Of a stretch of DNA of 6,655 bases, positions 1 to 4,957 are shown piece by piece. The notes below the pieces were generated by a model. The model saw only the letters and a list, made by a program, of their open reading frames with translations. It was not told where the DNA came from and ran no database searches. Each line of letters begins with the position of its first letter. Positions within the stretch are counted from its first letter, which is position 1. Where the stretch lies: NCBI GenBank assembly GCA_023446675.1, contig JAEXPO010000286.1, forward strand, positions 1-6,655. The letters are read 5' to 3'. Origin of the DNA: Bacillota bacterium. Lineage in GTDB: Bacteria > Bacillota > Clostridia > DSM-8532. Position numbers and translations under genes: made by a program.

Positions 1-36
1 CATAACGCATGAGGCGTTTGTAAAGAGGGATATTTT

Positions 37-1449
37 ATGGCGGACAGCTTCTTTGGCACAGAAAATCTGGAGGAATTCAAAGAATGGATTAAAACACAAA
101 AGGTCGCCGTTCTGGGAATGGGTGTGAGCAATACGCCTCTTATTCTTTACCTGTCGGATCTGGGAGTGGAGGTAACGGTTTTTGACAAGGCCACCGAGGA
201 AGCCCTTGGAAAAAGGCTTGAAGCCTTTAAGAAAAAAAAGGTTTCCTTTAGCCTGGGCAACGATTATTTAAAAAAGCTGAAGGGCTTTGACCTTGTATTT
301 AAGACGCCGGGTATCCGTCCTGATGTTCCCGAGCTTCTTGAAGCGGAAAAAGAAGGAGCCCGGCTAACCTCTGAAATGGAGGTCTTCTTTGAATTCTGCC
401 CTGCCGAAATCTTTGCCGTAACAGGAAGCGACGGCAAAACAACCACCACAACCATTATTCACCGGCTTCTCACCGAGGCGGGCTATAAAACCTGGCTGGG
501 CGGCAATATTGGAACCCCTCTTTTGAACCGCATTGACGAGATAACTAAAACCGACAAGGTGGTGCTGGAGCTAAGCAGCTTCCAGCTTCAAACCATGAAG
601 CGAAGCCCCCATGTGGCCGTCATCACCAATGTTTCGCCCAACCATCTGGATTACCATACCTCCATGGACGAGTATGTGGAGGCTAAAAAGAACATCTTCC
701 GATACCAGACTGCTGCCGATCTTGTCATTCTCAATGCCGATAATGAACTGACAAGTGAAATGGCAGACGAGGCTCCCGGTGAGGTGCTGTTCTTCAGCCG
801 CCAAAAGGAGCTGGAACAGGGAGCCTTCCTCTCCGGCGACAACCTGTGCTGGCAGGATTCCGGAGGGTTGGAAGCCCTCACCGACAAAGCAACTGTTCTT
901 CTTCCCGGGGATCACAATGTCGAAAATTACCTGGCTGCCATTGCCGCCACTCGGAATTATGTCACCCGGGAAACCGTTCATAAAACGGCGGGAACCCTTA
1001 AAAGCATTGAACACCGTATTGAGTTTGTACGGGAGCTCAACGGTGTGAAATACTATAACGATTCCATTGGAAGCAGCCCCTCCCGCACCATTGCCACCCT
1101 GAATGCTTTTAACCATAAGGTGGTTCTCATTGCGGGAGGCTATGATAAAAAAATCCCCTATGACCCCCTGGGAGATGTGCTGGCTCAAAAGGTGCGCCAT
1201 CTTATACTCATCGGAGAAACGGCGGGACTTATTGAAATGGCCATCACCCGAAGGCTTCGGGGTAAGAATCAGTACAACGATATCCGCATCACCCATTGCG
1301 GTACCCTGGAGCAGGCGGTAAACACAGCCTTTTTCTCGGCAAAGCCGGGAGAGGTGGTGCTTTTATCTCCCGCCAGCGCCAGCTTTGACATGTTCCGCAA
1401 CTTTGAGGAACGGGGCAACGCCTTTAAGGCCTTTGTCAACAAGCTCTAG
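37..1449 (+). CDS. murD: UDP-N-acetylmuramoylalanine--D-glutamate ligase (MurD)
   Basis: Cytoplasmic Mur ligase that adds D-glutamate to UDP-MurNAc-L-Ala using ATP, the second amino-acid step of peptidoglycan precursor synthesis. The 470 residues show all three Mur domains. The N-terminal Rossmann-like UDP-binding domain has VAVLGMGVSN at about 23-32. The central ATPase domain has the P-loop TGSDGKTTTT at 129-138, LELSSFQL at 178-185, NVSPNHLDYH at 198-207, and AKKNIF at 216-221, which contains the lysine expected to be carbamylated; GDHNVENYLAA at 291-301 closes the domain. The C-terminal domain has EHRIEF at 325-330, YNDSIGSSPSR at 340-350 and LLSPASASFDMFRNFEERG at 442-460. Length is normal for the family. 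The ATG follows AAAGAGGGA (22-30) at good spacing. The lysine of the classical NDSKATN motif is Ile344 here. No other cell-wall gene is visible, so murD is either the last gene of an operon entering from the left or stands alone. Confidence 0.97.
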   Translation: MADSFFGTENLEEFKEWIKTQKVAVLGMGVSNTPLILYLSDLGVEVTVFDKATEEALGKRLEAFKKKKVSFSLGNDYLKKLKGFDLVFKTPGIRPDVPELLEAEKEGARLTSEMEVFFEFCPAEIFAVTGSDGKTTTTTIIHRLLTEAGYKTWLGGNIGTPLLNRIDEITKTDKVVLELSSFQLQTMKRSPHVAVITNVSPNHLDYHTSMDEYVEAKKNIFRYQTAADLVILNADNELTSEMADEAPGEVLFFSRQKELEQGAFLSGDNLCWQDSGGLEALTDKATVLLPGDHNVENYLAAIAATRNYVTRETVHKTAGTLKSIEHRIEFVRELNGVKYYNDSIGSSPSRTIATLNAFNHKVVLIAGGYDKKIPYDPLGDVLAQKVRHLILIGETAGLIEMAITRRLRGKNQYNDIRITHCGTLEQAVNTAFFSAKPGEVVLLSPASASFDMFRNFEERGNAFKAFVNKL

Positions 1450-1469
1450 CGGAGGCTTACGCCTCCGCT
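1448..1469. terminator. Shared hairpin between convergent murD and GyrI-like gene
   Basis: A perfect 9-bp G+C-rich stem, AGCGGAGGC / GCCTCCGCT, closes on the 4-nt loop TTAC. It contains the TAG of murD (1447-1449) at its left foot and the TAA of the leftward gene (1457-1459) in the loop region. On the + strand the stem is followed by only a short T run (TTTCTC), and on the - strand no T-tract follows. It is a plausible bidirectional terminator or 3'-end stabiliser, but weak by the classical intrinsic-terminator definition. Confidence 0.6.
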
Positions 1470-2092
1470 TTCTCAACCGGCTGCCGAAGAACGGTTTTCA
1501 TGGTTTTGGGATTGGCCTTTCTTGGATCGCTCAAATAAATTTCGTGATGCTTTCCGCTTGTGGTAATGGTGGATACAAACCCCTGCTCCCCAGCATAGGC
1601 CTCCATTTTTGCAACTGTCTCAGGCTCCGTGGCATAGGGACCGATATGCATCATTTGAACGCACAGGCCTTCATCATAGGCTTCAAAGCGGGTTTGGCTC
1701 CAATCCTTTTCAGGCTTTTTAAATTTCAGAGCTTCCAGAGCCCACTGATAAACCTCCGAGTCCACAAACTCCGGCTGGCGGATCATCAGCGTCCAGCGCC
1801 AGTTCTCCCTTTCGTAGAAAGAAAAGCCCTTCCCTCCCTCAATCCACCAAAGGCCTTCCAGAGGCGGAACAACATATTCAAAATACCCCTTGGGTGCTTC
1901 ATTCTTTTTGGGGCTCATTTTAATGGTAAAGCACAGGCCGTACAGCAGGCTTACCGCATTCTGAAACTCTTCGGAATTGGGATCCCCCTTGCCGTCAACC
2001 ATAAAAAAATTCATGGACGGCACTTGTACGGTTGAGGGCCTTGTCTTGGGAAGGTATAAGTCGGGAAAAGCTTTTTTGTAGTCATAGGCCAT
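1457..2092 (-). CDS. GyrI-like small-molecule-binding domain protein
   Basis: A 211-residue soluble protein of the GyrI-like (SOUL/SHS2-fold) family, in the Lin2189/COG4832-type branch. Visible hallmarks are the N-terminal YDYKKAFPDLYLPKTRP (residues 3-19), VPSMNFFMVDGKGDP (24-38), the tryptophan-rich GLWWIEGG (80-87) and WRWTLMIRQP (98-107), CVQMMHIGPYATEP (144-157), and the C-terminal signature HHEIYLSDPRKANPKTMKTV (183-202). No DNA-binding HTH precedes the domain, so this is the stand-alone form and not an AraC or MerR regulator with a GyrI sensor. Family members bind amphipathic small molecules; as I recall, some GyrI-like proteins including Lin2189 were shown to hydrolyse cyclopropanoid DNA-alkylating natural products. 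Whether this one does is unknown. The start ATG is preceded by AAAGGAG about 10 nt upstream. An ATG at 2100-2098 is out of frame and too close to that site. Confidence 0.85.
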   Translation of the reverse strand: MAYDYKKAFPDLYLPKTRPSTVQVPSMNFFMVDGKGDPNSEEFQNAVSLLYGLCFTIKMSPKKNEAPKGYFEYVVPPLEGLWWIEGGKGFSFYERENWRWTLMIRQPEFVDSEVYQWALEALKFKKPEKDWSQTRFEAYDEGLCVQMMHIGPYATEPETVAKMEAYAGEQGFVSTITTSGKHHEIYLSDPRKANPKTMKTVLRQPVEKAEA

Positions 2093-2131
2093 TTTTCCAT
2101 CACTCCTTTATACCACTATACCGAATAAACC

Positions 2132-2164
2132 TGACAACAGCATGTCATATAAATGTCCCATGTC
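2132..2164. promoter_or_regulatory. Possible operator: TGACA/TGTCA dyad plus ATGTC repeats
   Basis: Upstream of the GyrI-like gene, TGACA (2132-2136) and TGTCA (2143-2147) form an inverted repeat with 6-bp spacing. On the same strand ATGTC recurs at 2142-2146, 2153-2157 and 2160-2164, the first two one helical turn apart. TTGTCA on the - strand (2136-2131 extended by one base) could also serve as a -35 element, but no -10 with good spacing was found. I do not recognise the regulator, and chance is a real alternative for such short motifs. Confidence 0.3.
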
Positions 2165-2177
2165 GGAAGGCTTTATG

Positions 2178-2207
2178 AAAAAACGGCCGGTTTATACCTG
2201 GCAGCCG
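2178..2207 (-). terminator. Likely intrinsic terminator of the MGMT gene
   Basis: Reading leftward, CGGCTG (2207-2202) pairs with CGGCCG (2189-2184) as a 6-bp stem with one G-U pair around a 12-nt loop. Six T residues follow immediately (2183-2178). It lies about 60 bp after the MGMT stop codon and upstream of the GyrI-like gene. This suggests the two leftward genes are at least partly transcribed separately. Confidence 0.5.
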
Positions 2208-2266
2208 GGTCTTCTCATCCCGGGAGGCGGGGCTGCAGCCAGCTGCTCACGCTATCTTAATTGAAG

Positions 2267-2584
2267 CTATAACCGGGTCGAAATGCGCCAGATGGAAGCT
2301 TTAATATTCACCCTGCTTCCGGAGAAAACCACTCCCTCCTCCAAAAGCAGCTCCCGCTGCCTGTCCTCTCCCCCGAACGCGTAGGAAGGGGCAAGGGACC
2401 CGTCGCTTCGAATAACCCGGTGACAGGGGATGTTCATATAGGGGGGTGTGGCCGCCATAGCCGTTCCCACGGCTCTTGCGGCTCCTGGTCTTCCCGCCAT
2501 GGCCGCCAGCTGGCCATAGGTAGCCACACGACCACGGGGAATTTGGGAAGCCAGCCTGTAGATTTCTTCATTAAAGGATGTCAT
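2267..2584 (-). CDS. MGMT-family O6-alkylguanine-DNA alkyltransferase, single-domain form
   Basis: Small DNA-repair protein consisting only of the C-terminal alkyltransferase domain (105 residues with the start chosen here). The active-site motif IPCHRVI spans 52-58, with acceptor Cys54 and His55. Glu83 in LEEG is the likely third member of the Cys-His-Glu relay. Tyr23 in ATYGQLA and Arg37 in GAARAVG match the nucleotide-flipping Tyr and the arginine finger. ATL proteins of similar size usually carry Trp in place of Cys, so this one should be able to accept alkyl groups. The hinge Asn found eight residues before Cys in human MGMT is Thr46 here. The ATG at 2584 was preferred over an in-frame GTG at 2638. 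It has AGAGAGG at good spacing and begins right where homology begins, and the 18 extra residues from the GTG are not family-like and overlap a candidate promoter. The N-terminal Ada/Ogt domain is absent. It lies divergent from an efflux gene and upstream of the GyrI-like gene. Confidence 0.88.
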   Translation of the reverse strand: MTSFNEEIYRLASQIPRGRVATYGQLAAMAGRPGAARAVGTAMAATPPYMNIPCHRVIRSDGSLAPSYAFGGEDRQRELLLEEGVVFSGSRVNIKASIWRISTRL

Positions 2585-2626
2585 TTGTACCAACCTCTCT
2601 TGAACAGGATGCCTTTTGTCTTTATA

Positions 2627-2635
2627 ATAATACCA
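2627..2635 (-). promoter_or_regulatory. Candidate extended -10 promoter for the MGMT gene
   Basis: On the - strand TGGTATTAT matches an extended -10 (TGnTATAAT with one mismatch), and TATAAA follows directly. No convincing -35 lies 16-18 bp upstream. The expected transcript start near 2620 gives a leader of about 35 nt to the ATG at 2584 and would exclude the upstream GTG as start. Confidence 0.4.
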
Positions 2636-2739
2636 CACACGTCTGCGCTGCGTCTCCAGGCCCGTCTGAGAGCTTCGATTCGTGCTTCACTATTCCGCAG
2701 AGCCCCTTTGTATCCAATTTGTAAAGGACAGGTAATACT

Positions 2740-3681
2740 ATGAAGAAAGCTTTTCTCTACGGTCTGGCCGCCTCCTTTTTCTTTTCCTTCACCTTTATCC
2801 TCAACCGGCAAATGAATCTACAGGGAGGCCACTGGATTTGGAGCGGTGTTTTGCGCTATGCCTTTATGCTCCCCATGCTCTTTGTGCTTTTGCTTCCCAA
2901 AAAGGAAGCCGCCCCGGTATGGCAGGATATAAAAAAGAGGCCCCTTCCCTGGATGTTATGGAGCACGGTGGGGTTTGGCCTTTTTTATGCACCCATGTGC
3001 TTCGCATCGGTTTACAGCCCCTCCTGGCTGGTAGCGGCAGCCTGGCAGATTACCCTTGTTGCCGGAGCTCTTCTCTCCCCCTTGTTCTACATGGTAGAGC
3101 AAGGCCCTCAGGGGCCTGTGAAGAAAAGACAGAAAATCCCCGGCAAGGCACTGTTCTTTTCCTCATTTGTGCTGCTGGGAATTATTATAATCCCGCTTAC
3201 CACCGAGGCTCATGGCGGGACCACCCTTTTAGGGGGACTTTTAGCCATACTTCCCGTTGTGGTGGGCGCCTTTGCTTATCCCTTGGGAAACCGCAAAATG
3301 ATGGCTGTCTGCGATAACCGCTTTAATACCCTCCAACGGGTATTCGGCATGACCCTCTGCTCCATGCCCTTTTGGGCCTTGCTCTCCGTTGTGGGCTTCG
3401 TTCAGGCCGGACCACCCAACGGGAACCAGCTTTTCCAGTCCCTTCTGGTAGCCGTTTTCTCAGGTATTGCCGCAACTCTCCTGTTTTTCAAGGCTACCGA
3501 CATGGTGAGCAGGGATATACATAAGCTGGCGGTAGTGGAATCCACCCAGGCAGGAGAAATCCTCTTCACCCTCCTTGGGGGTGTGCTTTTATTTAAGGAT
3601 CAACCACCCTCCCTTCCCGCTTTTATCGGCATTACCCTGGTCATGGGAGGAATGATTTTAAATTCCTGTTCGGCGCGTTAA
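2740..3681 (+). CDS. DMT/EamA-type multidrug efflux transporter (EmrE-like family, 10 TM)
   Basis: A 313-residue integral membrane protein of the drug/metabolite transporter superfamily, of the type annotated as multidrug resistance efflux transporter family. About ten hydrophobic segments are visible, near 4-22, 33-52, 70-91, 97-118, 137-155, 163-182, 201-222, 232-250, 265-285 and 292-308. Charged loops lie between them, such as KKEAAPVWQDIKKRP and VEQGPQGPVKKRQK. The second half ends in the typical EamA-like closing pattern, with Glu267 in VVESTQAGEILFTLLGG followed by a final GITLVMGGMIL helix. The substrate cannot be read from sequence. The ATG has AAAGGACAGG just upstream (2723-2732). 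The 155 bp to the divergent MGMT start show no strong rightward promoter; TTCACT-17-TGTATC is the best, weak, candidate. A 6-bp hairpin, CGGCGC/GCGCCG (3671-3688), encloses the TAA stop. Confidence 0.88.
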   Translation: MKKAFLYGLAASFFFSFTFILNRQMNLQGGHWIWSGVLRYAFMLPMLFVLLLPKKEAAPVWQDIKKRPLPWMLWSTVGFGLFYAPMCFASVYSPSWLVAAAWQITLVAGALLSPLFYMVEQGPQGPVKKRQKIPGKALFFSSFVLLGIIIIPLTTEAHGGTTLLGGLLAILPVVVGAFAYPLGNRKMMAVCDNRFNTLQRVFGMTLCSMPFWALLSVVGFVQAGPPNGNQLFQSLLVAVFSGIAATLLFFKATDMVSRDIHKLAVVESTQAGEILFTLLGGVLLFKDQPPSLPAFIGITLVMGGMILNSCSAR

Positions 3682-3698
3682 GGCGCCGGTTTAAATGC

Positions 3699-3746
3699 AA
3701 AAAAGCTCTGCCGGAAGGAGGTTCAAGCAACCGGCAGGGCTTTTTT
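3699..3746. terminator. Symmetric bidirectional terminator between transporter and cysK
   Basis: AAAAAAGCTCTGCCGG (3699-3714) pairs with CCGGCAGGGCTTTTTT (3731-3746) over 16 bp with a single G-U pair on the + strand. The A-tract on one side and the T-tract on the other give a correct intrinsic terminator for both strands. It therefore serves the rightward transporter gene and the leftward cysK gene, which converge here. The 16-nt loop contains AAGGAGG on the + strand. Confidence 0.92.
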
Positions 3747-3774
3747 ACTCTAAAGGTATCCCTTCCTGTCCAGC

Positions 3775-4710
3775 TTATTCAGCCTGGAACAGAGGTGTGG
3801 AAAGGTATCTTTCTCCCGTATCGGGCAACACGACCACAATGGTTTTACCCTTGTTTTCAGGACGGGCGGCAATCTGCGATGCGGCGAACAGAGCCGCACC
3901 TGAGGAAATACCCACCAACAGGCCTTCGGTTTTTGCAAGCTTTCGGGAGGTCTCGAAAGCTTCCTCGTTCTTAACCTTGTAAATTTCATCTAAAATAGAA
4001 CGGTTCAGAACATCCGGAACAAAGCCGGGGCCGATTCCCTGAATTTTATGAGGACCTTTGGCTCCGCCGGACAATACCGGAGAGTCAAAAGGTTCTACCG
4101 CAATAATTTGTACGCCGGGCTTGCGGGCTTTCAGCACTTCTCCCACGCCCGTCACGGTACCGCCTGTACCTACGCCTGCTACAAAAATATCCACTTCGCC
4201 GTCGGTATCATTCCATACTTCCTCTGCGGTGGTCTTTTTATGTATGGCAGGGTTTGCAGGATTCTTAAATTGCTGGGGAATAAAGGAATTGGGGGTCTGT
4301 GAAGCAATTTCCTCCGCCTTTTTAATGGCTCCTCCCATACCTTCGGATCCGGGAGTAAGTACAAGCTCTGCACCTAAAGCCTTCATGAGGTTGCGGCGCT
4401 CAATACTGAAGGTTTCCGGCAGGGTTATAATCAGCCTGTAGCCCTTGGCAGCCGCTACAAAGGAAAGTGCGATACCGGTATTGCCGCTGGTGGGCTCGAT
4501 GATAACCGTGTCCTTATTTATAATGCCCCGATCCTCCGCGTCCTTGATCATTGCATAGCCGATTCTGTCCTTTACGCTTCCTGCGGGATTAAAATATTCC
4601 AGCTTCGCCAGAATTCTCGCTTCAATGGATTCTGTCCGGCTGTAGTTTTGCAGCTCCAGTAAAGGTGTATTACCAATAAGATCCGTAAGATTCTTTGCAA
4701 TCTTAGCCAT
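3775..4710 (-). CDS. cysK: Cysteine synthase A (O-acetylserine sulfhydrylase)
   Basis: PLP enzyme that makes L-cysteine from O-acetyl-L-serine and sulfide in the cytoplasm. The 311 residues are normal CysK length, with no CBS or heme extension. It shows [13 protein letters not shown] (8-20), the PLP lysine Lys47 in NPAGSVKDR, the substrate loop [11 protein letters not shown] (72-82), and PETFSIERR (98-106). The phosphate-binding GTGGTVTG (181-188), [11 protein letters not shown] (222-232), GISSGAA (267-273) and [13 protein letters not shown] (296-308) follow. A cystathionine beta-synthase role of the MccA type is conceivable beside a trans-sulfuration enzyme, but the sequence reads as ordinary CysK. 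The start has GGAGG at ideal spacing. The gene has its own promoter, a leader of about 55 nt with no riboswitch that I recognise, and ends at a shared bidirectional terminator. No cysE is visible. Confidence 0.95.
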   Translation of the reverse strand: MAKIAKNLTDLIGNTPLLELQNYSRTESIEARILAKLEYFNPAGSVKDRIGYAMIKDAEDRGIINKDTVIIEPTSGNTGIALSFVAAAKGYRLIITLPETFSIERRNLMKALGAELVLTPGSEGMGGAIKKAEEIASQTPNSFIPQQFKNPANPAIHKKTTAEEVWNDTDGEVDIFVAGVGTGGTVTGVGEVLKARKPGVQIIAVEPFDSPVLSGGAKGPHKIQGIGPGFVPDVLNRSILDEIYKVKNEEAFETSRKLAKTEGLLVGISSGAALFAASQIAARPENKGKTIVVVLPDTGERYLSTPLFQAE

Positions 4711-4772
4711 AAATTCGCCTCCGCATTATCCTTTTATATTTCCAAGTAATCTTATACGTTTAATATACTATT

Positions 4773-4801
4773 ATTTTATGCCTTAGTTTACCGAATGTCA
4801 A
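4773..4801 (-). promoter_or_regulatory. Near-consensus sigma-A promoter of cysK
   Basis: On the - strand a perfect -35, TTGACA (4801-4796), is separated by exactly 17 bp from TAAAAT (4778-4773), one mismatch from the consensus -10. An A-rich tract (about 4820-4802) directly upstream could act as an UP element. Transcription would start near 4766, about 55 nt before the cysK ATG. Confidence 0.8.
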
Positions 4802-4827
4802 TACCTTAACAAGATTTTTTTAAAATT

Positions 4828-4846
4828 TCCTATCGGAATAATAGGA
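4828..4846. promoter_or_regulatory. LysR-type regulator box upstream of the cysK promoter
   Basis: TCCTAT-N7-ATAGGA is a perfect 6-bp interrupted dyad containing TAT-N7-ATA, the T-N11-A pattern of LysR-type regulator sites. Its centre (4837) lies about 70 bp upstream of the predicted cysK transcription start, where LysR activators usually bind. A second dyad, TTCC-N4-GGAA (4827-4838), overlaps it and could instead suit an Rrf2/CymR-type repressor. The regulator gene is not in the window. Confidence 0.5.
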
Positions 4847-4860
4847 TATAAACTTGCATA

Positions 4861-4904
4861 TAAGCCTTTATGACAGAAAAACGTTCTTCCACCACAAAGG
4901 CTTA
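4861..4904. repeat. 9-bp inverted repeat of unknown role in the intergenic region
   Basis: TAAGCCTTT (4861-4869) and AAAGGCTTA (4896-4904) form a perfect inverted repeat around 26 nt. The interior can form a smaller AGAA/TTCT hairpin on the - strand. It sits between the terminator of the upstream PLP-enzyme gene and the cysK promoter. No T-tract follows on either strand, so it is not a typical terminator. It may be an operator, an RNA structure at the 3' end of the upstream transcript, or chance. Confidence 0.4.
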
Positions 4905-4913
4905 AGCTTCTTT

Positions 4914-4957
4914 AAAAGAAACCCGGCCTTCAGGCTGAAATTCAGCCTGAAATGGCC
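4914..4957 (-). terminator. Intrinsic terminator of the trans-sulfuration enzyme gene
   Basis: Reading leftward, TTCAGGCTGA (4951-4942) pairs perfectly with TCAGCCTGAA (4938-4929) over a 3-nt loop. It is extended by GGCC/GGCC (4957-4954 with 4928-4925) across a 2-nt bulge and followed by GGGTTTCTTTT. The stop codon TGA of the gene lies inside the stem. This separates the ridA-containing operon from cysK. Confidence 0.75.

Noticed and set aside
1..36. Tail of an upstream gene (frame 1 reads three codons then TGA) and a 5-bp hairpin AACGC/GCGTT at 4-18
   Set aside because: Three codons cannot support a gene, and the hairpin is short with no T-tract; only the murD ribosome binding site at 22-30 is supported.
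571..1296. Long leftward open frame of 241 codons antisense to murD
   Set aside because: It lies wholly inside a well-conserved gene, has no recognisable protein motif and no ribosome binding site of note; it is a shadow of murD codon use.
1385..2035. Rightward open frame of 216 codons opposite the GyrI-like gene
   Set aside because: The opposite strand encodes a family-matching protein with a good start and ribosome site, while this frame has no recognisable features.
2585..2638. N-terminal extension of the MGMT gene from a GTG at 2638
   Set aside because: The 18 residues do not look like the family, the GTG overlaps a candidate -10 element, and the ATG at 2584 has its own good ribosome binding site.
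3671..3688. Hairpin CGGCGC/GCGCCG around the transporter stop codon as a separate terminator
   Set aside because: Only 6 bp and followed by GTTTAAA without a T-tract; the much stronger terminator lies 11 bp further on.
4703..4726. Seven-codon leader peptide (MRRRIYG) overlapping the cysK start
   Set aside because: Its ATG lies only about 2-4 nt after the nearest AAAGGA, and the true cysK ribosome site GGAGG lies inside it; probably chance.
4711..4766. Riboswitch or T-box in the cysK leader
   Set aside because: The predicted leader is only about 55 nt, with no T-box, SAM-box or terminator structure visible.
4870..4905. Rightward 11-codon ORF (MTEKRSSTTKA) in the cysK upstream region
   Set aside because: No adjacent ribosome binding site or clear promoter, and no downstream gene on that strand that it could lead.
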